DNA of 64,000 nucleotides. Source: Acidimicrobiales bacterium. GTDB lineage: Bacteria; Actinomycetota; Acidimicrobiia; Acidimicrobiales; Acidimicrobilacustridaceae. The notes below the pieces were generated by a model. That model saw only the letters and a program-made list of their open reading frames with translations. It was not told where the DNA came from and made no database searches. Below are positions 8,163 to 16,046 of this stretch, one piece after another (within the stretch, counting starts at the first letter, position 1; each line of letters opens with the position of its first letter). The translations under genes and the position numbers were made by a program. The stretch spans positions 54,923 through 118,922 of the forward strand of contig JAURMR010000037.1 of assembly GCA_030830565.1 (NCBI GenBank), given 5' to 3'.

Positions 8163-9451
8163 AGCACGCCACCAACCTTTTCGAGGTGATCTTGAAACGC
8201 GGTGTAATTCGAAGCGACATCGATGGGAACTGACGTATCGAAGTCGGGTGATTGACGAATGAGCGCCAGAGCATCTTCGAGACTGTCGGCGACACTGTGG
8301 TTGATATTCCCGTAGCGAAAGCGAACGGCAAGGTCATGGCGTCGTTCTCCGATCGCAATCACAAGTCGGTCTCCGACGCGTTCGTAGGCGACATCCCAAA
8401 GCCATGAAGGATCATGGCCATCGGCAATACGCGCGTTGATAGCGATGACAAGCGGCGTGCTGGGTCCTTCAAGTAACTCGAGTGCCTCGTGCCAACCAGC
8501 AGGATTCTTTGCCAAGAGAAGTCGAATATTCGTGCCGTTGAAAGTGGCGACGCGGTAGCGGCCCGCAACTTCGGTGACGTCATCGAGTGCATCGAAGGCT
8601 TGGTTGAGATCGGCACCCAATGCGGAAGAGGCCGCGAGAGCAAACGCCGCATTCACCCGATTGACCCGACCGGGCAGCGCAAGTGGTGCTCGAAATATCT
8701 TGCCCTGGAGAGAAATGCCATCTTCAGTCACTGCGACATCGATCGTGGGTTTCTGTAGATCACAAGAGGTGCATGCCCATGAGCCGTCAACGAAATCGAT
8801 TCGACCGGAACATGCGGGACACCCCGAAGCGTCAGCGGTCCATTCCTGTCCGGTGGCAATCCAGATGACGTTCGGTGCTGCGAGTGCAGCCCACGTCACG
8901 AGGGGATCGTCGGCATTGGCAAGAACGACATTCGGCGGGGTAGCAGTGAGGGCGCTGCGCCACTGTTCGGCGAGTTTTCGGACTTCTTGGGTTCGGTCCA
9001 GCTGATCGCGACTCAAATTAAGTAGGACAACGGTGTTGGCGTTTGTTGCCCGGAGAACCGGATCAACCCAGCGTTCATCGACTTCAAGAACTGCGGTATC
9101 GGTTGGGTTCGCCGAAGCGAGTGCCGCAACGATTCCCGGAGTCATGTTTGCTCCGAGCCAATTCGACACCACAGGACGATTGGACCCGAGGGCTGTCGAC
9201 AGCAACTTTGTGGTTGTCGTCTTTCCATTCGTTGCACTCACGATGGCGACGTCACGCGACGCGGTGAGTTCGGCAAGGAGGTTTTTGTCGATCAATAGCG
9301 AGACGCGTCCGCCGATGACCGAACCAGTGCCGAAATGCACAACTCGCGATGCCCACGCAACGATGCGACCTGCGGCTACCGCAAGCCGTGCTCGGGGTCG
9401 GAGCTTCATGGCAGGGCCAGTTGCAGGGACGGAGGCAGAGGAAGCGGTCAC
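8159..9451 (-). CDS. murT: Lipid II isoglutaminyl synthase, Mur ligase-like subunit MurT
   Basis: A 430-residue Mur-ligase family ATPase that activates the alpha-carboxylate of D-Glu in lipid II and accepts ammonia from GatD. The P-loop is SATNGKTTTTKLL, and the MurT-specific four-cysteine zinc ribbon is seen in CPACSGRIDFVDGSWACTSC. The C-terminal MurT domain follows (LLAKNPAGWHEALELLE). The ORF begins with a GTG at 9451; an alternative ATG at 9406 (MKLRPRARLAVAAGRIV) would fit the usual family start better and neither has a clear Shine-Dalgarno sequence. A TAGCAT hexamer sits nine bases upstream of the GTG. It is first in the murT-gatD operon. Confidence 0.93.
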   Translation of the reverse strand: MTASSASVPATGPAMKLRPRARLAVAAGRIVAWASRVVHFGTGSVIGGRVSLLIDKNLLAELTASRDVAIVSATNGKTTTTKLLSTALGSNRPVVSNWLGANMTPGIVAALASANPTDTAVLEVDERWVDPVLRATNANTVVLLNLSRDQLDRTQEVRKLAEQWRSALTATPPNVVLANADDPLVTWAALAAPNVIWIATGQEWTADASGCPACSGRIDFVDGSWACTSCDLQKPTIDVAVTEDGISLQGKIFRAPLALPGRVNRVNAAFALAASSALGADLNQAFDALDDVTEVAGRYRVATFNGTNIRLLLAKNPAGWHEALELLEGPSTPLVIAINARIADGHDPSWLWDVAYERVGDRLVIAIGERRHDLAVRFRYGNINHSVADSLEDALALIRQSPDFDTSVPIDVASNYTAFQDHLEKVGGVL

Positions 9452-9505
9452 GACATGCCGATGCTACTTCCGGTGATGCCGATGGCTTCGGCGTCAGGAG
9501 TGTCG

Positions 9506-11335
9506 CTACGGCCGAGGTGGCCCATTTGAAATGAAGACCGAGACAATTGGTCCGTCGAGTAGGAGTTTCATGTATCTCTTGAAATCTTCACTCGGCGACT
9601 GGCTCGCGAGTTGTTCGGTCACCCACGACTCAAGCAGTTGTTCTCGGGCGCGGGCTGCGTCGGCTGGCGACATTCCCTCTGGAGCATCGAAGCTGGCGTA
9701 CTTCGCGACGAGAACATCGAATTCCGCGCGTTGATCTGGCGAGAGAGGGTCGTAGGTGAAGATCTCGCGGTAGTACGGATCGGCCAGTGTTGCGAGACGA
9801 GCTGATTCAGTGAGGAAGAGGACTTCGGTCGCAGCTTGCGATCGATCGATCGTTCGCTTGTTGCCATAGATGTACGCCCAACTCGGACTGCGGCGAACGT
9901 CAAGGCCGGCCTCTTCAGCGCGAGCGAGGAGATCGAGTCCCGCTGAACCGTCGATGCCGTAACCGTCACTCAAGATGATCGGCCCGGGTACGTCCTTGAT
10001 GGCCGCAAGTACTGGAGGTGTGATTGCTGCGATCGCACGAGTCCAACTATTGGAAAGACGTAGAGGCGTGAGGTTTACGCCGCGGACAAGCATTGCAATC
10101 AGTACGAGGATCGTGGCAACAGCAACGAGGTTCGTTGCGTGTTTACGACCAAACGACGCAAGCGCTATTTGGCGCAATGCAACCGCAGCGATAGCGAGCC
10201 ATGTGAACGCAGCGATCGCCCACATCCAACGGAGCAGGTACGGCGATGGTGCTCCGACGATTCGTGATGCGGCGATGATCCCCGAAAGAACGAGTGCTCC
10301 TGCGATTGCGCAAAGTGCGAGTTCATTACGCCATTGCTTGCGCCACGCCCACCATCCAGCAGCGGCGAGACCAAGAAGGGCCCATGGAAAGGCCCAACCC
10401 GATGTGTCGATTGCCGAGTTGAGAAGAGTTGGTTCCTCACCGCGAACCCAATTGCCCGGGATTGACAGGAACCGAAACGTGATCTCAAGGCCGGTTGAGA
10501 TACCGGTTGTTGCGCGTGGTGGATTTTGAAGGAAGGCGAAAATCAGACGGAGATTTCCGGGAGAATTTGTGAGCTGATCGATGAGGGGTGGAATCCAACA
10601 GAGAATCGCGATGGCTCCGGCAATCAGTGCCGTTCGGCGATCGCGTGAACGCTCGGTTCCCGTGAATGTGCGAACGAGGAGCGCAACAACGCCAATTCCG
10701 ATGAGCAGGGCCACTGGAAGCGCGCTGCCGACATGGCACTGCACTGCGAAGGATCCAATCGCGATCAGTGCGACTGCTGCGACTCGGTCGCCGAAGAGAA
10801 CGCGCCAGCATGCAACTGCGGCAGCGAAGACGGAGAGAATGACGAATTCCGGATTCCAGGGATCGGCCAACCCCGCGGGGTTCATTCCAAGGCAGAGAAG
10901 GGCGAGGAAGAAACCAACAAGTACGACGGCTCGACGACCGGCACGCGCTGCGATCCAGAGTGTTGAAGCGATCACGCCGAGGTTGATGACGAGCGCGCCA
11001 AAAAGCAGGCCGAGTGGCGAAGAACCGCTGAGTCGGTAGGGGATCGCAAGGAGGTAAAACAACAATGGTCCCGGATGGTTCCACTGATAACGGGAGTACA
11101 CCCCGACGATTGGTGTCTCTGATCTACCGACATCGCTAACGCGCAGTTGGAGTGTGCGGTAGTCGCCAATCGGCAGCCAGTCAGAAGTGAAGAGCCGATA
11201 CAGGAGCCACCCGAGAATGATGGCGAGCAATGCGACAACAGCAACGACAAGCCGGCGATCAATCGAAGGTTGCGGATCGTCCTCTGAGCGAGTCGCGGAA
11301 GCGTTGCCCGCGATCTCTGTTCCTGATGCCGTCAC
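9506..11335 (-). CDS. Large integral membrane protein, GT-C glycosyltransferase-like
   Basis: A 609-residue protein with a short Ser/Asp-rich N-terminus, a first membrane segment at about residues 28-48, and roughly ten further hydrophobic segments up to about residue 410. A soluble C-terminal region of about 180 residues follows. The first extracytoplasmic loop carries IGDYRTLQLR and YQWNHPGPLLFYLLAIPYRL, a pattern seen in actinobacterial polytopic proteins resembling GT-C (polyprenyl-phosphate-sugar dependent) glycosyltransferases; the Asp in GDY would suit the catalytic acid. Assignment to a sugar is not possible. The GTG start is six bases after TAGTAT (11342-11347), a leaderless layout. 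It may act on cell-wall glycans, which is inference from class only. Confidence 0.75.
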   Translation of the reverse strand: MTASGTEIAGNASATRSEDDPQPSIDRRLVVAVVALLAIILGWLLYRLFTSDWLPIGDYRTLQLRVSDVGRSETPIVGVYSRYQWNHPGPLLFYLLAIPYRLSGSSPLGLLFGALVINLGVIASTLWIAARAGRRAVVLVGFFLALLCLGMNPAGLADPWNPEFVILSVFAAAVACWRVLFGDRVAAVALIAIGSFAVQCHVGSALPVALLIGIGVVALLVRTFTGTERSRDRRTALIAGAIAILCWIPPLIDQLTNSPGNLRLIFAFLQNPPRATTGISTGLEITFRFLSIPGNWVRGEEPTLLNSAIDTSGWAFPWALLGLAAAGWWAWRKQWRNELALCAIAGALVLSGIIAASRIVGAPSPYLLRWMWAIAAFTWLAIAAVALRQIALASFGRKHATNLVAVATILVLIAMLVRGVNLTPLRLSNSWTRAIAAITPPVLAAIKDVPGPIILSDGYGIDGSAGLDLLARAEEAGLDVRRSPSWAYIYGNKRTIDRSQAATEVLFLTESARLATLADPYYREIFTYDPLSPDQRAEFDVLVAKYASFDAPEGMSPADAARAREQLLESWVTEQLASQSPSEDFKRYMKLLLDGPIVSVFISNGPPRP

Positions 11336-11341
11336 GTTCCG

Positions 11342-11347
11342 ATACTA
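11342..11347 (-). promoter_or_regulatory. -10 hexamer, leaderless layout, GT-C-like gene
   Basis: Minus-strand TAGTAT, six bases, then GTG at 11335. This supports the annotated GTG start and an mRNA beginning at the initiation codon. Confidence 0.5.
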
Positions 11348-11379
11348 CGGCCGGGTTTCTCGGCAGTGAGGGCGTGGCC

Positions 11380-11889
11380 TTACAGGAGTCGGTTCGACTG
11401 GAGGTGAACCAAAAGTCCCCGACACGCGTCTTCGATGAGGTCGTAGACAGCAATGAACCCGTCGTCGCCGCCCGACCACGGGTCAGGGACATCGCCGTCC
11501 CATGGGTCTGCGGGTGTGAGTGCGGGGTCGAACGTGCGAAGCCGAACGATCCGGTAATGGAGGGCAGGATCGGTGCGGTCTCGGAGGTCGCGTTCATTGG
11601 TGCTGTCCATTGCCAAGACCAGGTCGTAGAACGAAGCATCACCGGGAAGGAACGTGCTGGCCCGTGACGTGAGCTCAATCCCACGACGTTGTGCTTCCGC
11701 TCGAGCCCGTTTGTCGGGAAGTTCACCTCTGTGCCAACCAGCCGTTCCAGCGCTGTGAATCTCCACCGAATTCGACAAGCCAGCGTCAGTGACGAGTGAA
11801 CGCATGATGCCCTCTGCAGTTGGCGAGCGGCAGATATTGCCCAGACATACGAAACAGAGTCGTAGCGGTTCGCCCTCGGTGCGATTCAT
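11380..11889 (-). CDS. Low-molecular-weight protein-tyrosine phosphatase
   Basis: A 169-residue cytosolic phosphatase of the arsenate-reductase-like fold. The P-loop CLGNICRS (CX5R) follows the N-terminal strand and the general-acid loop DPWDGDVPDPWSGG is near the C-terminus, with a conserved LAMDS segment between them. The ATG at 11889 gives the usual family length; the ORF track extends it 24 residues to a GTG at 11961 without family support or a ribosome site. Known relatives dephosphorylate tyrosine kinases of polysaccharide export or act on other phosphotyrosines. No cognate tyrosine kinase is in the window. It is divergent from the SDR gene. Confidence 0.88.
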   Translation of the reverse strand: MNRTEGEPLRLCFVCLGNICRSPTAEGIMRSLVTDAGLSNSVEIHSAGTAGWHRGELPDKRARAEAQRRGIELTSRASTFLPGDASFYDLVLAMDSTNERDLRDRTDPALHYRIVRLRTFDPALTPADPWDGDVPDPWSGGDDGFIAVYDLIEDACRGLLVHLQSNRLL

Positions 11890-11981
11890 CCGGTGAGTTT
11901 GTCCGATGAGAAGGCCTCGCGTGTCGACCGAGCAGTGACGACGGGTACGGTGTTCGGGCACGTCTCAATTGGGGAGCATTC

Positions 11982-12752
11982 GTGAACGATTTTGCAGACC
12001 GCAGCGGTGTCGCTGTCGTTACCGGTGGAAGTGGCGGCATTGGTGCTGCGATTGTGCGGATGTTGGCCGAACGTGGAAGTGACGTGCTCTTCACCTACCG
12101 ATCGAATCGCGATGCTGCCGATGCAATCATCGCTGAACTTTCGGATCTTGACGTTCGCGTGATGGCGATGCCCGCCGATCTTGTCGATGAGTCCATTGCT
12201 GCGTCTGTTGTTGCGACTGCGGTTGCGGAGTTCGGTGGAATCCATACCCTCGTGCACGCAGCCGGACCGCATGTGACTCAGATGCATTTGAGTCGAGTTC
12301 AGCCGTCGGCCTATCGGGCGCAAATCGAAGGTGAGGCGGTCGCGTTCTTCAATATCGTGCAGCCAGCGCTTGAACACTTGCGCAAGGTTGGCGGCAGCAT
12401 CGTGGCGGTTACAACTGCTGCGACACGTCGATACCCAGTTCGTGACGGATTGTCGTCAGGTACGAAGGGTGCGGTCGAAGCGGTTGTGCGCGCGCTCGCT
12501 GCTGAAGAGGGTCGCTTCGGGGTTCGTGCTAACTGCGTCGGACCGGGAATGCTCACTGATGGCATGGCGGCACGACTCATGGCCTCAGGCGACCTTGACG
12601 ACGCGGCCCTTGAGGTCACAATGCGGAACATCCCGTTGCGGAAGTTCGGCGACGCAGTCGACATTGCCGAAGCAGTGTGTTTCCTAGCTTCTGACCGCGC
12701 CGATTTCATTACGGGGCAGATGCTCGATATCGACGGTGGCTACGGCGTCTGA
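11982..12752 (+). CDS. SDR-family protein with degenerate active site
   Basis: A 256-residue classical-SDR-sized protein. The nucleotide-binding motif TGGSGGIGAAI is intact and the C-terminal DIDGGYGV is typical of FabG-like reductases. However, the YxxxK catalytic motif reads SSGTK (S158 to K162), so the active-site Tyr is absent, and the preceding catalytic Ser region reads VAVTTAAT. Either the protein is a non-catalytic or altered-mechanism SDR, or the function is regulatory or structural. Start is the GTG at 11982, preceded by GGGGAG. It is divergent from the phosphatase and ends in a small hairpin overlapping its stop codon. Confidence 0.85.
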   Translation: MNDFADRSGVAVVTGGSGGIGAAIVRMLAERGSDVLFTYRSNRDAADAIIAELSDLDVRVMAMPADLVDESIAASVVATAVAEFGGIHTLVHAAGPHVTQMHLSRVQPSAYRAQIEGEAVAFFNIVQPALEHLRKVGGSIVAVTTAATRRYPVRDGLSSGTKGAVEAVVRALAAEEGRFGVRANCVGPGMLTDGMAARLMASGDLDDAALEVTMRNIPLRKFGDAVDIAEAVCFLASDRADFITGQMLDIDGGYGV

Positions 12753-12760
12753 ACGACGCC
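12744..12760. terminator. Hairpin at the SDR stop codon
   Basis: GGCGTC, a 5-base loop containing the TGA stop, and GACGCC form a 6-bp stem between convergent genes. It is a plausible but short terminator. Confidence 0.45.
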
Positions 12761-12781
12761 CGTCGCAAATTCAGTGTGTGA

Positions 12782-13699
12782 TCAGGCCGCGTCCGCTTCG
12801 AACGCGCCTTCGATTGCCCACGTAAGTGTGCGAAGAAGTGCTCGTGCTGCGGGCTGAACAATGATCGGATCAAGTGCTGGAACCAGTGGGAGTTTGAGTT
12901 CCTCGCGCATCCACGTGGGCAGGAGCCCCACAGCGGCGGGAGCAATCACGCCATATGCCGGGCGGGCGGCGAGAGGAAGAGGGGCAAGCATGAGCCAGCG
13001 CGCCGCGTCTTTTGCCTGTTGTCCAGCTTCGAGTTCTGGGCGAATGGCATGCATCCACTCGTCGAGTTCGGCGACTGAGCGGGCCGCGTATTCGCCACCA
13101 AGGCGGTCATTGATGACAGCCATCTCATTGACATAGCGGTCAGCCTCAAACGAGCTCAACTTCTTCGCTCCGTAGCGCTGATAGGAGCGCAAGAACGAAT
13201 CGACTTCCGCATGGTGAACCCACGAAAGGAGGTGTGGATCGTTGGCGGAGTACTCGCGACCATCAGGCGCGGTTCCGACGACTCGCTGGTGAACGCGGGT
13301 CACAAGCGCAAACGCTGCATCTGCTTGCTCGGTGGTGCCGAATGTGGTGGCGGCAACGAATTGGCTGGTGTTTGCGAGCCGGTCGAGCGGATGGCGCCGG
13401 TAATCGGAATGGTCGGCAACTCCCGCCATAGCGAGTGGGTGCATCGTCTGCACGAGAAGGGCTCGGACTCCCGCAATGAGCATTGAGGCGTCAGAGTGGA
13501 CCCTCCAAGTGATGCTGTCTGGGCCGAAAAGGCCTGGATCACCCTCTATTGGTTTGGTGAGATCGCGAACCGGGGCGTTGTCGCCGGCGATGATGGTGCG
13601 GAGCTCCCGCCCAATACGGAGCCGGACCTCTCCCAATGCTGAACCGAGCGCTTCGGCGACTGCTGTCAGTCCGGGGGGCAGGCTCGGTTCAGTTGTCAT
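12782..13699 (-). CDS. Oxygenase MpaB-like / DUF2236 family protein
   Basis: A 305-residue protein matching the actinobacterial DUF2236 family, related to the fungal oxygenase MpaB and latex-clearing proteins. Histidine-bearing segments expected to bind haem or metal are visible in LLVQTMHPLAMAGVADHSDY and LLSWVHHAEVDSFLRSY. The C-terminal third is Ala/Leu-rich and helical. The ATG at 13699 is chosen because a minus-strand TATCCT sits six bases upstream (leaderless layout); the ORF-track start at 13753 would place 18 unlikely residues over the promoter. The substrate is unknown. It lies divergent to the B12 riboswitch but there is no sign it is part of that regulon. Confidence 0.85.
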   Translation of the reverse strand: MTTEPSLPPGLTAVAEALGSALGEVRLRIGRELRTIIAGDNAPVRDLTKPIEGDPGLFGPDSITWRVHSDASMLIAGVRALLVQTMHPLAMAGVADHSDYRRHPLDRLANTSQFVAATTFGTTEQADAAFALVTRVHQRVVGTAPDGREYSANDPHLLSWVHHAEVDSFLRSYQRYGAKKLSSFEADRYVNEMAVINDRLGGEYAARSVAELDEWMHAIRPELEAGQQAKDAARWLMLAPLPLAARPAYGVIAPAAVGLLPTWMREELKLPLVPALDPIIVQPAARALLRTLTWAIEGAFEADAA

Positions 13700-13705
13700 G
13701 GTGTG

Positions 13706-13711
13706 AGGATA
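13706..13711 (-). promoter_or_regulatory. -10 hexamer, leaderless layout, DUF2236 gene
   Basis: Minus-strand TATCCT followed by six bases and the ATG at 13699. It decides the start of the DUF2236 gene. Confidence 0.5.
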
Positions 13712-13760
13712 CGGGCAGTTGCCGCAAAACCGCCTGTCGGGGGAGTGCGGCATATGGTGA

Positions 13761-13925
13761 TTGACGGGGGGCCACCTGTGTGGTGGGGTGTGTCCACAAC
13801 TTGACCCACCGCAGTAGGGGAAGCCGGTCCGATTCCGGCGCTGACCCGCAACCGTAGGTGGCCACTGGAGAGATTCTTCGGGCGGTCACGAGCCGGACTG
13901 CCTGCTCGGGGGGAAATGCTCCATC
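13761..13925 (+). promoter_or_regulatory. Cobalamin (adenosylcobalamin-type) riboswitch
   Basis: The 371-bp gap before the DUF4430 gene holds the conserved cobalamin-aptamer core: GGGGAAGCCGGTCCGATTCC followed by GGCGCTGACCCGCAACCGTA (about 13816-13855). The closing B12-box-like AGCCGGACTGCCTGCT is at 13891-13906. GGCCACCT (13770-13777) pairs perfectly with AGGTGGCC (13856-13863), and GTGGTGGG pairs with CCCACCGC inside. B12 riboswitches normally repress uptake genes when cobalamin is plentiful, which fits the ECF operon below. The remaining bases to 14070 contain GGGAGGTGG at about 13950, possibly part of the expression platform. I could not identify a clear terminator. Confidence 0.88.
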
Positions 13926-14062
13926 ACAGAACCGTCGTCGGATTACGGGAGGTGGGGCTCGGTTCGGTCGGCGGCCTTGGTCCGTAGTCCAGTCGGGTCT
14001 CGCACCCTCTTCCGGCACCAACCCACCCCGAGTGGCCCGCACCGTGACTCTTCCTCTCTCTC

Positions 14063-14092
14063 AGACTGCAATGAAGCAGACTGCAATGAAGC
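14063..14092 (+). repeat. Perfect 15-bp tandem repeat over the start codon
   Basis: AGACTGCAATGAAGC occurs twice in direct succession. The repeat keeps the reading frame and gives two consecutive possible ATG starts (14071 and 14086) for the DUF4430 gene. Confidence 0.9.
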
Positions 14093-14952
14093 GCTCGTCG
14101 CTTCGGCGCGCACGTCGGGCGCTCGGTGCAGCGCTTCTGGGAATTGCAGCGCTGGCGGGCGTGGTGGTTGGTGGAGCATCGCCGGCGGGCGCGTCCTCAT
14201 GTTCGGGTCCGATTGCAGGCGGAGAAATTCGTGTCGTTCTCGTTGTTGATGCGAGTGATCTCGGAGGAGGGGCATCGGCAACGTGTTTGGTGGTTGCCGC
14301 CGGAACCACGGGATCTCAACTGTTGGCGCGACGGGGCAGCGAACTTGGAACTGGTGCTCCGCGTTACGGCTCGAGTGGTCTGCTTTGCGCGATCGATGGT
14401 CGTCCCGCATCGGGTTGCGGTGATCGCAGCGCCGGGGGATTTGAATACTGGGCGTACTTCAACGGTTCTTCGGGTTCGTGGGTCTACGGGAACTTCAACC
14501 CCTTCACTCGCCGACTTTCCGACGGCGATATTGAAGGTTGGCGCTACGTGAGTGGTGCAGGAAACGGACAAGACCCGCCCCCTCGCATTGGGCCCGCACG
14601 TTCGCTGTTTCCTGCGCTTGCTCCGAGCCTTCCATCGCTTCCCGACCTTTCGTCGCTCGCGCCACCGAGTGGTGCCGGTGATTCTCCGAGTTCGGGTGCT
14701 CGTTCCGCCGTGGTTCCCTCGACTTCGCCGAGCACTGGCGAAGCGCGTGTTGACCCTTCGGGGGACACGAGCGTCGATGGAGTTTCCTCCTCAACGACAG
14801 TCGACGACTCAGTTGCTGTTGGAGCCGTTGCCCTCGCCTCCTCCAGCACAACGCACTCGACGACTGGTCGCTGGATCGGGATCGCGGCGGTGTTCGTTCT
14901 GATCGCCGTGATGGCCGGCGGCGCGTGGGTGCAGACTCGAAGGTCCCGATGA
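14071..14952 (+). CDS. Surface-anchored DUF4430 (transcobalamin-like) protein, probable cobalamin binder
   Basis: A 293-residue exported protein. It has a basic N-terminus, a hydrophobic core (GAALLGIAALAGVVVGG) and an AxA-type cleavage site before SSCSG. One globular domain follows with FEYWAYFNGSSGSWVYGNFN and RRLSDGDIEGWRYVSG, the signature of DUF4430, a domain related to the C-terminal beta domain of transcobalamin/intrinsic factor. A Pro/Ser/Thr-rich spacer (about 170-255) leads to a C-terminal membrane helix (WIGIAAVFVLIAVMAGGAWV) and a basic tail. It would hold a ligand-binding domain outside the membrane. Regulation by the cobalamin riboswitch and ATGA coupling to ecfT point to cobalamin capture for the ECF transporter. 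The start is uncertain because of the tandem repeat, and no Shine-Dalgarno sequence is seen. Confidence 0.85.
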   Translation: MKQTAMKRSSLRRARRALGAALLGIAALAGVVVGGASPAGASSCSGPIAGGEIRVVLVVDASDLGGGASATCLVVAAGTTGSQLLARRGSELGTGAPRYGSSGLLCAIDGRPASGCGDRSAGGFEYWAYFNGSSGSWVYGNFNPFTRRLSDGDIEGWRYVSGAGNGQDPPPRIGPARSLFPALAPSLPSLPDLSSLAPPSGAGDSPSSGARSAVVPSTSPSTGEARVDPSGDTSVDGVSSSTTVDDSVAVGAVALASSSTTHSTTGRWIGIAAVFVLIAVMAGGAWVQTRRSR

Positions 14953-16046
14953 GCGCTCCACGGCTGTTGCACCCGGGGGCATGGTGGCTTTGGGCCGTCG
15001 CATTGTCGGCATGCGCGTTGCGCACGACGAATCCAGTTCTTCTCTGTCTCATTATTGCCGTTGCTGGTTGGGTCGTTGTTTCACGGCGAGCCGATGTTCC
15101 ATGGTCGCGATCGTTTGCGAGTTGTTTACGACTCGGGATGATCGTGATCATCGTTCGCGTTGTCTTCCAGATTCTGTTTGGGGTGCGCGTTTCAGGCATG
15201 ACGTTGTTCACAATTCCTGAAGTCACGCTTCCTGACTGGGCGGCGGGTGTGAGTCTCGGCGGACCTGTCACGCTCGAGTCACTCATGGCTGCGCTGTATC
15301 AAGGCCTTCGACTCGCCGCAGTACTCGCATGTTTCGGTGCAGCAACATCACTCTGCAGTCCCTATCGAATGCTTCGAGCACTTCCAACGGTGTTGTACGA
15401 AGCAGGGGTTGCCGTGACAATTGCGTTCACGTTTGCTCCGCAGGCAATTGTTGCGTCCCGCCAAGTTCGTGAAGCTCGGCGATTGCGCGGTCGATCGGAC
15501 CGAGGTGTGCGGGCATGGACAGCGTCGGCACTTCCTGTGCTCGAAGGTGCATTAGACCGTGCCGTTGCTCTTGCGGCATCAATGGATAGCCGTGGCTATG
15601 GCCGACGTGGTTCGAGTTCGGTGGCAGTTCGTCGTCGTTCGATCGGACTTGTGCTGTTGGGTCTCGTTGCAATCGCAGTTGGTTCCTACGGTCTTCTTGA
15701 TCCTGGCGCTCCAGCGCTTTTCCGGGTCCCCGCTCTCGCACTGGGGGCTGCTGCACTACTTGGTGCGCTCATTGCCGGGGGACGTTCGACCACGCGCACT
15801 CGGTATCGCCCAGACCCGTGGGCGGCTCCGGAGTGGATTGTTTCGTTCGCAGGCGTTGTCGCGTTCGGTTCGTTCGTCTCTGTAAGTCGTATGGGTGACG
15901 CGCTGAATCCATCAACGAATCCGCTAGAGGTTCCCGCCGTTCCCGTCCTTGCTGTCGTCGGGCTCCTCGTTGCCGCACTCCCGGCGTGGTGTGCTCCGCG
16001 CCCACCAGCGCTGGTTGCTCCTTCAACTATGGCGGTAGCGGCGTGA
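14949..16046 (+). CDS. ecfT: ECF transporter transmembrane subunit EcfT
   Basis: A 365-residue integral membrane coupling subunit of an energy-coupling-factor vitamin transporter. About six to eight hydrophobic segments flank the cytoplasmic region that carries the two short EcfT coupling motifs contacting the ATPases: REARRLRGRS near residue 180 and ASMDSRGYGRRG near residue 218. The ATG at 14949 overlaps the previous stop (ATGA), which sets the start against the ORF-track start at 14925. Its C-terminal part is longer than in minimal CbiQ proteins, with three extra hydrophobic stretches. It works with the fused ATPase and S component encoded next. Confidence 0.93.
   Translation: MSAPRLLHPGAWWLWAVALSACALRTTNPVLLCLIIAVAGWVVVSRRADVPWSRSFASCLRLGMIVIIVRVVFQILFGVRVSGMTLFTIPEVTLPDWAAGVSLGGPVTLESLMAALYQGLRLAAVLACFGAATSLCSPYRMLRALPTVLYEAGVAVTIAFTFAPQAIVASRQVREARRLRGRSDRGVRAWTASALPVLEGALDRAVALAASMDSRGYGRRGSSSVAVRRRSIGLVLLGLVAIAVGSYGLLDPGAPALFRVPALALGAAALLGALIAGGRSTTRTRYRPDPWAAPEWIVSFAGVVAFGSFVSVSRMGDALNPSTNPLEVPAVPVLAVVGLLVAALPAWCAPRPPALVAPSTMAVAA

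Noticed and set aside
14504-15286. 260-residue minus-strand ORF
   Set aside because: It is antisense to the DUF4430 and ecfT genes, very Arg/Ser/Thr-rich, and looks like an artefact of skewed codon use.
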